Shown: positions 1-9,971 of the stretch, one piece after another
Position numbering within the stretch: position 1 is the stretch's first letter
Layout: every line of letters starts with the position of its first letter
NCBI RefSeq assembly: GCF_031157835.1
Contig: NZ_JAVIDR010000009.1
Coordinates: forward strand, 54,446-118,445
Reading direction: 5' to 3'
Length of the DNA stretch: 64,000 nucleotides
DNA from: Acinetobacter rudis
GTDB lineage: Bacteria; Pseudomonadota; Gammaproteobacteria; Pseudomonadales; Moraxellaceae
The notes under the pieces: model-generated
The model's input: the letters and a program-made list of their open reading frames with translations, nothing else
The model's database searches: none
What the model was told of the DNA's origin: nothing
Position numbers and translations under genes: made by a program

Positions 1-1261
1 GAAGGAATGAATCTAAATGTTTACGATATGCCTTCACTGATTGTTGCTGTGTAGCAGTCATTGCAGGAAGCTGTTCAGCTTTTTCTAAACGCTTGAAACT
101 CGTTACACTCAAGTAAATGTCGTTACGAATTGCACTTACTTCATGTTCTGGAATATCTTTCAAATCATTATAATGACCAACACGATCACCTAAATGATCA
201 GTCAAGCTCGCTAATGCAGGAAGAACTTGAGCATTATTTTCTTTAGTTTGCACATATTTAGTTAGAATTTGACGTGCATTTTCATCAGAAATATTGTCAT
301 GTTGTTGATAAATTGCTGTAGCAGTTTGATTCGATAACTGTTGAAAGCTTTGTAGATGTTCATGATCTAGACCCTTATTCAAAGAATATGCTAAAGGAAC
401 CAAACCAATCAAAATTAACATGATCAATCCCATGCCTTTTTGACCATCATTTGAACCATGAGCAAAACTAACCCCAGTACAAGTAAAGATTAAAATGGCA
501 CGAATCAAAGGTGGTGGTGGCTTATTTCCTTCAGGTGGTTGAAAAAGCTCAAGTTGACGCTTGAATACTTTTTTCACCAATAGGAAAACCACTGCAGCAA
601 AAGCAAAACCAATCAATGGTGAAAATAATAACGCTTTACCTACTTTGATCACCTGATCCATATCTACGCCACTCGCGCCTGTTGCCGAATGCAAGATATA
701 GTTCATGATCCCCACACCTAAAATTGAACCAATTAAAGTATGTGAACTTGAAGCTGGAATACCCAGTACCCAAGTACCGAGGTTCCACATGATAGCAGCG
801 ATAAGCATTGCAAAAACCATTGCAAAACCAGCACCACTACCAACATTCATAATCAGCTCTACAGGCAATAAAGCAATAATGCCGTAAGCAACAGCACCAC
901 TTGCAACCATTACACCGAGGAAATTACAAAAACCTGCCCACATCACAGCAATAGGTGCTGGCAATGCATTGGTATAAATTACAGTTGCAACAGCGTTTGC
1001 TGTATCGTGAAAACCATTTACAAACTCAAAACCGAGTGCAATAAATAAAGCAGTACAAAGTAAAATAATTGAATAAACACTTAATGGTGGAACATGAGAC
1101 AGATCAGCGTTGACCTGAACACCAATATAAATAATTGTAGAAACAATAACCGTCAAAAACACCGGAATAAAAAATTTTGGTGTAGGAACGTGCACATTTG
1201 TTGGTTGACTTGCTGGTATAGAAGATACCGAATCGGAAGCAGGTGGATGTTTTGAATTCAT
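1..1261 (-). CDS. pitA: Low-affinity inorganic phosphate transporter, Pit family (3' end cut by window)
   Basis: An open frame of 420 codons runs from an ATG at 1261 off the left edge, so the C-terminus is missing. The product is a multi-spanning inner-membrane protein with the two inverted PiT signatures: FHDTANAVAT near residue 85 and AHGSNDGQKGMGL near residue 285. The family imports phosphate or metal-phosphate by proton symport. The N-terminus is a polar, proline-rich tail of about 30 residues before the first membrane segment. A PHO-box-like direct repeat lies about 50 bp upstream, which suggests PhoB control. No good ribosome-binding site is visible before this ATG, so the start is probable rather than certain. 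The family assignment is secure from the duplicated motif. Confidence 0.93.
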   Translation of the reverse strand, partial: MNSKHPPASDSVSSIPASQPTNVHVPTPKFFIPVFLTVIVSTIIYIGVQVNADLSHVPPLSVYSIILLCTALFIALGFEFVNGFHDTANAVATVIYTNALPAPIAVMWAGFCNFLGVMVASGAVAYGIIALLPVELIMNVGSGAGFAMVFAMLIAAIMWNLGTWVLGIPASSSHTLIGSILGVGIMNYILHSATGASGVDMDQVIKVGKALLFSPLIGFAFAAVVFLLVKKVFKRQLELFQPPEGNKPPPPLIRAILIFTCTGVSFAHGSNDGQKGMGLIMLILIGLVPLAYSLNKGLDHEHLQSFQQLSNQTATAIYQQHDNISDENARQILTKYVQTKENNAQVLPALASLTDHLGDRVGHYNDLKDIPEHEVSAIRNDIYLSVTSFKRLEKAEQLPAMTATQQQSVKAYRKHLDSFL

Positions 1262-1703
1262 GCAGACAGTTAAGCAGATAAAAAAATCCACTTATTGTTT
1301 AATTAAATTATGACAATTATATGACAAATCATCATGAATTAAAGCCATTTTTGATCAGTGTAAAGGAAGTTGTCTTTTAAAAAGACTAAAAATCTATATT
1401 TTTTACTTATATAACAGCATGTTAAAACAAATAATCAACAAAAAAAGTGACACTTATACATTCATAATTTTGTTGTTACAAAACACGTTTTAAATTAGAT
1501 TTTTTATGTACCTTTGCATTATCTTCGTCAAATATGACATTTTGATGAAAAAAACATCATTTTTCTCATTTTCAATGTTATGAATAGCTTATTGAATATT
1601 TGTGCTAAAGCTTAGATCGAATTGTGACAAAGCCAAGAATTAAAAAATAGTGTGACTTCTGTTAATATTGCCGTTTTAAATCCTGCCAACGTTGGTGCTT
1701 AGT
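1262..1703. other. Divergent intergenic region pit/metH
   Basis: This is about 440 bp of A+T-rich DNA between divergent genes. Apart from the PHO box at 1310-1327, no small gene or strong hairpin was seen. No cobalamin, SAM or SAH riboswitch was recognised in front of metH. Confidence 0.5.
1310..1327 (-). promoter_or_regulatory. PHO box (PhoB site) upstream of the Pit gene
   Basis: Read on the minus strand this is TTGTCAT-ATAA-TTGTCAT, two 7-bp direct repeats separated by 4 bp. That is the arrangement of the PhoB consensus (CTGTCAT-N4-CTGTCAT). It ends about 50 bp before the Pit start codon, so phosphate-dependent control is a reasonable inference. Confidence 0.6.
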
Positions 1704-4700
1704 ATGTCCACGCTCTCCACATTAAAACAGTTACTTCAACAACGTATATTAATTATTGACGGCGCTATGGGAACAATGATCCAGCGTCATAAGTTTGAAG
1801 AACAAGATTACCGTGGTGAACGTTTTGCGGACTGGGCACATGATCTGAAAGGAAATAATGACTTATTGGTTTTGACCCAACCACATGTTATCCAAGGGAT
1901 TCACGAACAATACTTAGCAGCTGGCGCAGATATTATTGAGACCAATAGTTTCAATGCTACACAGGTTTCAATGTCTGACTATCACATGCAAGACTTAGTC
2001 ACTGAAATTAACATTGAAGCTGCTCGCCTCGCTAAGGCAGCATGTGAAAAATATAGTACATTAGATAAGCCACGTTTCGTTGCTGGTGTATTAGGACCAA
2101 CTTCACGTACCTGTTCAATCTCACCTAATGTGAATGATCCCGCTTTTCGAAATATTCACTTTGATGAACTAAAAAATAATTATATTCAAGCAGCTCATGG
2201 CCTTATCCAAGGTGGTGCGGACATTCTTCTTATTGAAACGGTGTTTGATACTCTAAACTGTAAAGCTGCAATTTTTGCCGTAAAAGAAGTATTTAAGCAA
2301 ATTGGCTATGAACTCCCTCTCATGATTTCAGGCACAATTACTGATGCTTCTGGTCGCACCCTCACCGGTCAAACCGCAGAAGCCTTTTGGAATTCTGTAC
2401 GTCATGGTGATTTACTTTCAATTGGTTTTAACTGTGCTCTTGGTGCTGACGCCATGCGTCCTCACGTTAAAACCATTGCTGATACAGCTGATGTGTTTGT
2501 TTCAGCCCATCCAAATGCAGGTCTCCCGAATGCTTTTGGTGGTTATGATGAAACCCCAGACCAAACTGCGGCATTCTTAAAAGAGTTTGCCGAAAGCGGA
2601 CTGATTAATATTACAGGTGGATGCTGTGGTACTACACCTGATCATATTCGTGCGATTGCTGAAGCGGTTCGAGATATTGCTCCACGACAAATTCCAGAAA
2701 TTAAACCAGCATGTCGCTTAAGTGGTTTAGAGGCTTTCAATATTTACGATGACTCTTTATTTGTAAACGTTGGCGAACGAACTAACGTGACCGGTTCTAA
2801 AAAATTCTTACGCCTCATTCGTGAAGAAAATTTTGCCGAAGCGCTTGATGTAGCTCGACAACAAGTTGAGAGTGGTGCCCAAATTATTGATATCAATATG
2901 GATGAAGGGATGCTTGATTCTCAAGGTGCAATGGTGCACTTTTTGAATTTGGTTGCTTCTGAACCTGATATTTCTCGCGTACCAATCATGATTGACTCTT
3001 CAAAATGGGACATTATTGAGGCAGGTCTCAAATGCGTACAAGGTAAATCCATTGTAAACTCAATTTCCTTAAAAGAAGGTTATGATGAGTTTGTTACCAA
3101 AGCACGTCTTTGTCGCCAATATGGTGCAGCAATTATTGTTATGGCCTTTGATGAACAGGGACAAGCCGATACCGCCGCACGTAAACGTGAAATCTGTCAA
3201 CGTTCATATAATGTACTCGTGAATGATGTAGGTTACCCTGCAGAAGACATTATATTCGATCCAAACGTCTTTGCTGTTGCAACAGGAATTGAAGAACACA
3301 ATAACTATGCTGTTGACTTTATTGAAGCAACAGGTTGGATCAAACAAAACCTACCTCATGCCATGATATCTGGTGGGGTATCTAACGTTTCCTTCTCTTT
3401 CCGTGGTAATGAACCCGTTCGAGAGGCTATTCATGCTGTGTTCCTATATCATGCCATTAAACAAGGCATGACAATGGGTATCGTTAATGCAGGACAATTA
3501 GCAATTTACGATGATATTCCAGCGGAACTTAAGGCAGCAGTAGAAGATGTCATTCAAAACCAAAACCAAGGTGAAAATGGTCAACTTGCTACAGAAAAAT
3601 TATTAGAAGTTGCTGAAAAATTCCGTGGTCAGAGCAGTGGCCAAAAAGTAGAAGAAAACCTAGAGTGGCGCAATGAATCTGTAGAAAAGCGTTTAGAGTA
3701 TGCGTTGGTTAAAGGAATTACCACCTTCATTAATGAAGATACAGAAGAAGCTCGACTAAAATCATCTCGCCCACTCGACGTAATTGAAGGTCCTTTAATG
3801 GATGGGATGAATGTCGTTGGTGACTTGTTTGGTTCAGGGAAAATGTTCCTTCCGCAAGTAGTCAAATCTGCCCGAGTAATGAAACAAGCTGTTGCTTGGC
3901 TCAATCCTTTTATTGAAGCTGAAAAAGGTGAAGGCCAATCCAAAGGTAAGGTACTCATGGCAACAGTAAAAGGCGATGTACATGATATTGGTAAAAATAT
4001 TGTAGGTGTTGTTTTAGGCTGTAATGGTTATGACATTGTTGATCTTGGGGTCATGGTTCCAGCAGAAAAAATATTACAAACTGCTATTGATGAAAAAGTC
4101 GATATCATTGGCTTATCTGGACTCATTACACCTTCACTAGATGAAATGGTCTTTGTTGCAAAAGAAATGCAACGTAAAGGATTTCACATTCCGCTCCTGA
4201 TCGGTGGTGCAACCACATCAAAAGCACATACTGCTGTAAAAATTGATCCACAATATCAAAATGATGCTGTCATTTATGTTGCTGATGCCTCTCGTGCTGT
4301 TGGGGTAGCAACCAGCTTGCTTTCAACAGAGCTTAAAGCCCAATTTGTTGCTGAACATCGTGCTGAATATGCTAAAGTCCGTGAACGCATTGCCAACAAA
4401 CAACCAAAAGCTGCCAAACTCTCTTATGCCGAATCGATTGAATTAGGTTTTCAACGAGATTGGGACAATTACCAAGCACCCATTCCTAATGCTTTAGGAA
4501 ATCATGTTCTTACACAGTATCCACTTGAAAAACTGGTAGATTACATTGATTGGACACCTTTCTTTATCTCTTGGAGCCTAGCAGGAAAATTTCCTAAAAT
4601 ATTACAAGATGAAATTGTAGGAGAAGCAGCAACAGACCTCTTTAATCAAGCACAGAAAATGCTTAAAGAAATTATTGAAAACAAACGCTTCGATGCGCGT

Positions 4701-5399
4701 GCCGTATTTACAATACAGCCTGCAGCACGTACTGGACATGACACGGTCAGTGTTTATGCAGATCCAAGCCGAAATCACATCACCCATCACTTTGAACATT
4801 TACGTCAACAATCCGATAAAGTAACAGGAAAGCCAAACCTATCCCTAGCTGATTTTATTGCACCTGTAGAGTCTAAAGCGCAAGATTATTTAGGCGGATT
4901 TACAGTCTCAATCTTTGGTGCTGAAGAAATGGCGAATGAATTCAAGACTAAAGGTGATGACTACAATGCCATTCTAGTACAATCTCTAGGCGACCGTTTT
5001 GCTGAGGCTTTCGCAGAACACTTGCACGAACGTATTCGTAAAGAGTTTTGGGGCTATCAAGCTGATGAACAGCTCAGCAACGAAGAATTAATCAAAGAAA
5101 AGTATGTAGGTATTCGCCCTGCACCAGGTTACCCTGCTTGCCCTGAACACTCAGAAAAAGCTGTACTTTTTGATTGGCTAGGTACAACCAGACGAATTGG
5201 CACTCAACTCACCAGTAGTTTTGCAATGTGGCCACCTTCAAGTGTAAGTGGTTTCTACTATAGCTTGCCTGAAAGTACATATTTTAATGTTGGAAAAATT
5301 GCGCAAGATCAATTAGATGATTATGCACAGCGTAAAGATTGGAGCATGGATGAAGCCAAGCGTTGGTTAGCACCTAATCTTGATGATTCAATTCATTAA
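1704..5399 (+). CDS. metH: Cobalamin-dependent methionine synthase
   Basis: This 1231-residue protein transfers a methyl group from 5-methyltetrahydrofolate to homocysteine through bound methylcobalamin. All four modules are visible. The homocysteine domain has zinc cysteines in GFNCALG (about residue 242) and GGCCGTT (about 305). The folate domain lies around 350-620. The B12 domain has the DVHDIGKN motif, whose His is the cobalt ligand, near 757. The C-terminal reactivation domain has [12 protein letters not shown] near 1138. The length matches the family. The ATG at 1704 is preferred over an in-frame TTG at 1692 because [11 protein letters not shown] aligns with the usual N-terminus. It appears to be a single-gene unit closed by the hairpin at 5421-5454. 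Confidence 0.97.
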   Translation: MSTLSTLKQLLQQRILIIDGAMGTMIQRHKFEEQDYRGERFADWAHDLKGNNDLLVLTQPHVIQGIHEQYLAAGADIIETNSFNATQVSMSDYHMQDLVTEINIEAARLAKAACEKYSTLDKPRFVAGVLGPTSRTCSISPNVNDPAFRNIHFDELKNNYIQAAHGLIQGGADILLIETVFDTLNCKAAIFAVKEVFKQIGYELPLMISGTITDASGRTLTGQTAEAFWNSVRHGDLLSIGFNCALGADAMRPHVKTIADTADVFVSAHPNAGLPNAFGGYDETPDQTAAFLKEFAESGLINITGGCCGTTPDHIRAIAEAVRDIAPRQIPEIKPACRLSGLEAFNIYDDSLFVNVGERTNVTGSKKFLRLIREENFAEALDVARQQVESGAQIIDINMDEGMLDSQGAMVHFLNLVASEPDISRVPIMIDSSKWDIIEAGLKCVQGKSIVNSISLKEGYDEFVTKARLCRQYGAAIIVMAFDEQGQADTAARKREICQRSYNVLVNDVGYPAEDIIFDPNVFAVATGIEEHNNYAVDFIEATGWIKQNLPHAMISGGVSNVSFSFRGNEPVREAIHAVFLYHAIKQGMTMGIVNAGQLAIYDDIPAELKAAVEDVIQNQNQGENGQLATEKLLEVAEKFRGQSSGQKVEENLEWRNESVEKRLEYALVKGITTFINEDTEEARLKSSRPLDVIEGPLMDGMNVVGDLFGSGKMFLPQVVKSARVMKQAVAWLNPFIEAEKGEGQSKGKVLMATVKGDVHDIGKNIVGVVLGCNGYDIVDLGVMVPAEKILQTAIDEKVDIIGLSGLITPSLDEMVFVAKEMQRKGFHIPLLIGGATTSKAHTAVKIDPQYQNDAVIYVADASRAVGVATSLLSTELKAQFVAEHRAEYAKVRERIANKQPKAAKLSYAESIELGFQRDWDNYQAPIPNALGNHVLTQYPLEKLVDYIDWTPFFISWSLAGKFPKILQDEIVGEAATDLFNQAQKMLKEIIENKRFDARAVFTIQPAARTGHDTVSVYADPSRNHITHHFEHLRQQSDKVTGKPNLSLADFIAPVESKAQDYLGGFTVSIFGAEEMANEFKTKGDDYNAILVQSLGDRFAEAFAEHLHERIRKEFWGYQADEQLSNEELIKEKYVGIRPAPGYPACPEHSEKAVLFDWLGTTRRIGTQLTSSFAMWPPSSVSGFYYSLPESTYFNVGKIAQDQLDDYAQRKDWSMDEAKRWLAPNLDDSIH

Positions 5400-5420
5400 T
5401 GGCTGTTAAATAGATATTTA

Positions 5421-5454
5421 AATACCCCACCAATGTAGATTGGTGGGGTATTTT
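5421..5454. terminator. Bidirectional terminator between metH and ybiV-like gene
   Basis: A perfect 14-bp stem (AATACCCCACCAAT with ATTGGTGGGGTATT) closes a 4-base GTAG loop and is flanked by short T and A runs. It lies between convergent genes and probably ends both transcripts. Confidence 0.8.
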
Positions 5455-5549
5455 AAAAAAAAAGATTAAATTTCAACATTGTTGACAATGAGCAAAACAA
5501 CCTCAAATCTAGAGAGCAAGCCGTATCAAATGTATTAAGTGAAGCGTGT

Positions 5550-6407
5550 TTAGATACTTGCCATTGTTAGATGATCTTGTTGCCAACTTTCCCAAGATTT
5601 TTCATTTGATAACACCCAATCAATTACATCAAGTACACCTTCTTGATCATTGCTTCCCGTCTGATATCGTGCAATTTGTTTTAACTCGGGTACTGCATTA
5701 GCCATAGCAAAGCCATAACCTGCTTGTTTGACCATGGCCATATCATTGTAATTATCACCTATGGTTAACATTTCATGATCTTCAACATGCCATAACTGTT
5801 GTAAGAATGACAGACCAAATGCCTTATGTTGATTCGGTAAAATTAAATCGATAAAGCCAAAACCACTAGAGACAAGATCGACTTGTTTTTGTTGCACATA
5901 ACTTTTTGTCTCCAACAATTTAAGTGCTTGTGGTTCAGTGCTTGGAGTTGTATTTAAGGTCAGTTTACAAACATCTGCCTGTACATCTGAAAGTTGTGCT
6001 ACACGCTGTAATTTTTTAAAGTAAATATTGAGTTTTGATAAACTAGATTCAGCCAACTCAGCACCAATATAGCCACGATCCTTAGCACATAAAATCATAC
6101 AATCGGCAAAATCTGTATGTAAATCACTAATAATCTGCTGTAACAAAATAGGATCAAATCTAGAAAAGTTAATTTCCTCTTGTTGATGCATCACATGTGA
6201 GCCATTTTCTGCAACAAAGGCAATCTCATGACCAATCTCAGGAAAATACTGTTGTAGTGTATAAAGTGGATTACCACTGGCAACAACAAAGTGAATACCC
6301 TGTTGTTTTAGCTCAGCATACTGTTTTAGAAATCTTGGCTTATTATAGCTCTTGTCGGTTTTTAAAAATGTACTGTCCATATCGACTGCAATTAACTTGA
6401 CTGACAT
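5550..6407 (-). CDS. ybiV: HAD-superfamily (Cof/IIB) sugar phosphatase, YbiV/SupH type
   Basis: The 285-residue product follows E. coli YbiV almost along its whole length, including the N-terminal pattern, VASGNPLY, FVAENGSHV, SGFGFIDL and GDNYNDMAM. The family are cytoplasmic Mg-dependent phosphatases acting on sugar phosphates and FMN. Motif I reads DMDST at residues 9-13, where the family normally has DxDGT. The nucleophile and acid Asp residues (D9, D11) are kept. Motif II is the Ser in VASGN, and motif IV is GDNYND near 218. The start is supported by AGGAAG ten bases upstream. The natural substrate cannot be read from the sequence. Confidence 0.88.
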   Translation of the reverse strand: MSVKLIAVDMDSTFLKTDKSYNKPRFLKQYAELKQQGIHFVVASGNPLYTLQQYFPEIGHEIAFVAENGSHVMHQQEEINFSRFDPILLQQIISDLHTDFADCMILCAKDRGYIGAELAESSLSKLNIYFKKLQRVAQLSDVQADVCKLTLNTTPSTEPQALKLLETKSYVQQKQVDLVSSGFGFIDLILPNQHKAFGLSFLQQLWHVEDHEMLTIGDNYNDMAMVKQAGYGFAMANAVPELKQIARYQTGSNDQEGVLDVIDWVLSNEKSWESWQQDHLTMASI

Positions 6408-6653
6408 AAGTCTTCCTATTCATCACCAAAATTAATATGTTCTAGAGTAATGCCTATTTCTTCGCATCATGACACAACAAGATCATTCAGACAAACATCA
6501 GATATCTAACAAGAAAGAAACGTTCTGCTCATCATACCAACCTATCTGCAAAATATGAGTTTAAGTTCAAATTCATTCACCCAAACTCATTTACAAATAA
6601 TACGCCTTAACGTTCAATACCAAACCAAATTTTCAATATTTAAAACAATTCAC

Positions 6654-7229
6654 TTAAAAATAGCTGACTCGTTGTTTTTTTAGTACTTGAAACCACTGCC
6701 ACCAACCAAACATAGCCAATAAAACGAAAATAGCATATAAACCTGCTGTTGGAATAAGCCCTTTATAAGCAAACATTCCAACATAAACAATATCAACCAC
6801 CACCCATAACATCCACGTTTGAATATGTTTCTGACTGGTCCAATACGTTGCCAGTAAACTAAACATAGCCAACTGTCCATCTAAAATAGGCACAGCAGCA
6901 TCGGTAAACTGCTGCAGACTTAAGCCAAAAATAAGTCCAAGCACCATTGTCACGACAATTTGGATCCAAGCACGTTTTGTATTTAAATGTTGCAAACGAA
7001 TACCATGATCTTGCTGTTTAGATTTGCTCCACTGGTAAAAACCATAGATATTCATTGTCATAAAGACGCATTGTAATAAGGTCTCACCGTATAATTTGAC
7101 CACAAAGAATAAATAAGCGTACATCACCACTGCGATAAAATTTACAATCCAACACCACATACTTCGCTTAATTGTCAGAGTCACACCTAAAATACTGACC
7201 AATACTGCTGCAATTTCAAAATTTGACAT
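6654..7229 (-). CDS. pnuC: Nicotinamide riboside transporter, PnuC family
   Basis: This is a 191-residue inner-membrane protein of about seven hydrophobic segments. It carries the PnuC landmarks WxxNFxAVxMYAYLF in the first third, NIYGFYQW in the middle, and a C-terminal WVVVDIVYVGMFAYKGL stretch. PnuC proteins admit nicotinamide riboside by facilitated diffusion, and trapping depends on a kinase. No nadR or kinase gene is adjacent in this window. The 245-bp gap downstream, before the HAD phosphatase start, shows no recognisable element. No strong ribosome-binding site precedes the ATG, so a slightly different start is possible. Confidence 0.88.
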   Translation of the reverse strand: MSNFEIAAVLVSILGVTLTIKRSMWCWIVNFIAVVMYAYLFFVVKLYGETLLQCVFMTMNIYGFYQWSKSKQQDHGIRLQHLNTKRAWIQIVVTMVLGLIFGLSLQQFTDAAVPILDGQLAMFSLLATYWTSQKHIQTWMLWVVVDIVYVGMFAYKGLIPTAGLYAIFVLLAMFGWWQWFQVLKKQRVSYF

Positions 7230-7324
7230 AAATGAATACTTAAAAGCGAAGTAAGCAGTATAACTTAGTTAAAGCAACCAAACAGTCATCATTGCTTTGA
7301 TTATTGAGCTTCTATCACTAGGGC

Positions 7325-7363
7325 AAAAAAATCCACGACATCAAATTGAGGCCGTGGATTTTT
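7325..7363 (-). terminator. Rho-independent terminator of sbmA
   Basis: On the minus strand a stem AAAAATCCACG/CGTGGATTTTT closes a 15-base loop and runs into seven T residues, just past the sbmA stop codon. Confidence 0.8.
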
Positions 7364-7377
7364 CATCCTGATCAGCG

Positions 7378-8574
7378 TTATTTTTTTAATATAGATTCAA
7401 AACTTTTGAGACGTTTATAAATTGAGAGTAATTCAATAATCGTTTTCCATGAATTAACCAAATATTGAAAAGATTCACGAACCTTTTCAAATACATTTCC
7501 CACCTGAATAAACAAACCTAAAGTTAGAAGTCCTGCTGAGATTGATGGAAACAAGATCACCAATCCGAATAAAATATCGAGTTGTATATACCAAATACTC
7601 ACAACATTAAAATAAGCATAATGAAAATAGAGTCTAAAGTAGTTATAGCGAACATGAGAAAACAGGTCTTTAAGTGATAAAGGATGTGCCCGATCTGCAT
7701 CATCCTCACCATACACCAACTCTTTACGGTAAGCGGCCTCAACTTTTTGGTTATTAAACTCAAGGCCAGGTAATTTGATCCCTACAAACATTAATAAGAA
7801 TGTACCAAATAAAGCCCATCCTATCGAAGCCCAAACCAATGAATACTCAAGCTCACCAACGATAGGTAAAACTGGTACATGTTTAGACAATACAACCATG
7901 ACTGGAAAAAATGCAATCAGCGTCAAAACTGCTTTAATAAAACTTACACCCAAAGCCTCTAACGTGGATGCAAAACGCATAATATCTTCTTGGACACGCT
8001 GTGATGCACCTTCAACCGCCCGTAATGTACTCCAATGGTCTACATAATAATTATTCATTGCAGTACGCCAACGAAAAATATAATGACTCACAAAAAATAA
8101 ATTCAACACCGCAATAGTCACATGGATCATTGCTAAATACAGGAAGACTAATGCACCTTGATAAAGTAAAACAATATCTCCCCCCTTAGGTGTAAGCATC
8201 GACTGAATCAAATCATAAAAGGGACTATACCAAGCATTCAAAGCAACACTCATTTGAACACCAAACCAAACATTAAAAAGAATAAGCGCAGAACCCCAAA
8301 CAGACCATTTTTGCCAAGGATGATTCGCTTTTATCTTCCAAAAACCAGCAAACAGACTTACTGAAGTGATAAACCACAAGTAAAACCAAAGAAAACGCGG
8401 TGACCAAAAACGACTCACATCAATTGCAAGTTCTGCTTCAGCATAACCTGGTGGAAATCCTATAAACTCCCCCCAACTCTTCCCGCCGCTGTACCACAAG
8501 GCAACATTTATACCAAACCAAAATATCAAAGATAAAAAGAACCACTTAGGATTTGGAAAAAAAGATCGAAACAT
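7378..8574 (-). CDS. sbmA: SbmA/BacA-family peptide transporter
   Basis: The 398-residue protein matches the SbmA/BacA family in length and pattern: [13 protein letters not shown] at the start, [22 protein letters not shown], a charged stretch with [15 protein letters not shown], and a C-terminal [15 protein letters not shown]. These inner-membrane proteins resemble the membrane half of an ABC exporter but lack an ATPase. They use the proton gradient to import proline-rich peptides, microcins and similar compounds. No ABC ATPase motif is present here. The gene stands alone, with its own terminator downstream. Its upstream region contains a run of inverted repeats. The nearest purine-rich sequence to the start (AGGGTAG) is rather far away, so the start is likely but not proven. 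Confidence 0.9.
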   Translation of the reverse strand: MFRSFFPNPKWFFLSLIFWFGINVALWYSGGKSWGEFIGFPPGYAEAELAIDVSRFWSPRFLWFYLWFITSVSLFAGFWKIKANHPWQKWSVWGSALILFNVWFGVQMSVALNAWYSPFYDLIQSMLTPKGGDIVLLYQGALVFLYLAMIHVTIAVLNLFFVSHYIFRWRTAMNNYYVDHWSTLRAVEGASQRVQEDIMRFASTLEALGVSFIKAVLTLIAFFPVMVVLSKHVPVLPIVGELEYSLVWASIGWALFGTFLLMFVGIKLPGLEFNNQKVEAAYRKELVYGEDDADRAHPLSLKDLFSHVRYNYFRLYFHYAYFNVVSIWYIQLDILFGLVILFPSISAGLLTLGLFIQVGNVFEKVRESFQYLVNSWKTIIELLSIYKRLKSFESILKK

Positions 8575-8601
8575 TAAATCATACTACCCTATTTATTATA
8601 T

Positions 8602-8700
8602 GCACCTAGCTTAAACACCCACGTTTAGGTGCCTTGGCTGAGTCAACATCGTTGGGTGACAAGATGCACTGATATGCATCCAACTCATATTGCTAATATG
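8602..8700. repeat. Three consecutive inverted repeats in the sbmA upstream region
   Basis: The first hairpin pairs GCACCT..AAAC with GTTTAGGTGC (8602-8632, with a bulge). The second has GTTG/CAAC outside and GATGCA/TGCATC inside (8651-8684). The third is CATATT-GCT-AATATG (8686-8700). They would lie in the untranslated leader if sbmA is transcribed from further upstream. Confidence 0.45.
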
Positions 8701-8823
8701 TGTTACTTTTATTACAACATGTCAAGTATTTTAAGTGAATATCAATGATATTTCTGCTGTAGATGAAAAAGTTAATTTGATCGCACTGTGATGCTGGTAA
8801 AAACAAAAAATTTAAAGTAGCAG

Positions 8824-8935
8824 AAAAAATAAAGCCCCTTCAATCTAGGGGCATGCCGCAATTATCCGGCAAAATGCTTGAGCTATTTGCATATATAAAA
8901 ACAAATTGTTTACTTCGTAAAAGCCTCAATAGCAC
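8824..8935 (-). ncRNA. Candidate small RNA ending in an orphan terminator
   Basis: On the minus strand GCCCCT-7-AGGGGC (arms 8847-8852 and 8834-8839) is followed by TTTATTTTTT, a convincing intrinsic terminator. No coding gene points into it, because the COG4705 gene runs the other way. A second hairpin TGCCG/CGGCA (8854-8871) sits just upstream in the same transcript. A TATATT box at 8941-8946 would give an RNA of roughly 110 nt. The 5' end is a guess, and the -35 element is weak. Confidence 0.35.
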
Positions 8936-9141
8936 AAGAAAATATAACAAAGCATAGAAATAAACAAATGTTTTAATAACTAATTCAATAATTTAAATCT
9001 TGTATCTACATCAAAATATACAACAACTATTTATGGTTATCATCAACTTTTTTATGTTTATAGTGATCAAATTCATAAAATTAAGCTCTGCTTCAGCTTA
9101 GTGCTTTTTACTTGAGACAAATTTATAAGTGGAGCAGCTTT

Positions 9142-9906
9142 ATGGATTCTACAACCAAGGATATCCTAATCAAAGTACCTGAAATCACCGCACTCTTCTG
9201 GATCACAAAAATATTAGCGACAACATTTGGTGAAACTGCAGGTGATGCACTGTCCATGTCATTAAATCTTGGATACCTGGTTAGTACGCTAATTTTTGCA
9301 CTGATCTTTATTATATTCTTATATTTACAAATTCGTAGCAAACACTATCAACCATTTTTGTATTGGTCAACCATTATAGCGAGCACCACAGTTGGAACGA
9401 CTTTAGCTGATTTTGTTGATCGCTCACTTGGTATTGGCTATGTTGGTGGGAGTAGCATTTTACTCAGCTTAGTTCTGCTCTCACTTTACACTTGGTATAA
9501 AACAGAACGTAGTATTTCACCCTATAGTGTAAATAGCCCACGTGTGGAGATATTTTATTGGGTTACCATTACTTTTTCCCAAACCCTAGGTACAGCTCTA
9601 GGTGATTGGTCTGCAGATACGGCAGGGTTAGGTTATAGTGGTGGAATTATTCTCTACTCCTCACTAATTTTATTTATCCTATTGCTTCATTATCGCAGTA
9701 AGATTTCTGACACGTTATTGTTCTGGGCTGCCTTTATTTTAACTCGCCCTCTTGGTGCTGTTGTCGGTGACTTTCTAGATAAACCACTCGATCATGGTGG
9801 TCTCAATCTAAGCCGTTTCAGTGCATCTTTTGTATTACTATGTGCAATTTGTATATTTGCCTATTGGTCTAAACGGAAGTCAAATCAACCTAAAAAAATT
9901 CAATGA
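9142..9906 (+). CDS. COG4705-family integral membrane protein
   Basis: The 254-residue protein has about eight membrane segments. A repeated module recurs four times, with a FWITKILATTxGET.GD / LGD / VGDFLD pattern followed by LG.GYxGG or similar. This internal repetition is typical of the COG4705 family. The function is not established; the conserved acidic residues inside membrane segments suggest a transport role, which is inference. The ATG at 9142 is preceded by GTGGAG seven to eight bases upstream and is better than an in-frame TTG at 9112. A terminator follows directly, so the gene is probably monocistronic. Confidence 0.8.
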   Translation: MDSTTKDILIKVPEITALFWITKILATTFGETAGDALSMSLNLGYLVSTLIFALIFIIFLYLQIRSKHYQPFLYWSTIIASTTVGTTLADFVDRSLGIGYVGGSSILLSLVLLSLYTWYKTERSISPYSVNSPRVEIFYWVTITFSQTLGTALGDWSADTAGLGYSGGIILYSSLILFILLLHYRSKISDTLLFWAAFILTRPLGAVVGDFLDKPLDHGGLNLSRFSASFVLLCAICIFAYWSKRKSNQPKKIQ

Positions 9907-9916
9907 TAATAAAAGT

Positions 9917-9947
9917 AAGCCAGTCAAAATTGTTTTTGGCTGGCTTT
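9917..9947 (+). terminator. Terminator of the COG4705 gene
   Basis: AAGCCAG pairs with CTGGCTT, and the inner CAAAA pairs with TTTTTG, giving one long hairpin 10 bases past the stop. A short T tract follows. Confidence 0.7.
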
Positions 9948-9971
9948 AGCAACGAAACTCGATGCAATATT

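Larger units (their letters stand above)
8575..9141. other. Structured intergenic region sbmA/COG4705
   Basis: This 567-bp gap between divergent genes holds three adjacent hairpins near the sbmA side (8602-8632, 8651-8684, 8686-8700). It also holds a minus-strand terminator with no obvious gene in front of it (8824-8852), a second small hairpin (8854-8871), and otherwise A+T-rich DNA. Confidence 0.6.

Noticed and set aside
1704..5399. Long overlapping open frames opposite or inside metH and other large genes
   Set aside because: They follow the codon structure of the real gene, have no ribosome-binding sites and resemble no family.
8625..8700. TPP-riboswitch-like string (AGGTGCCTTGGCTGAG) on the plus strand
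   Set aside because: Only the first helix resembles the THI element. The following ACCTGAT-like helix and the closing GTAGGGA are absent, and the next plus-strand gene is about 500 bp away and not a thiamine gene.
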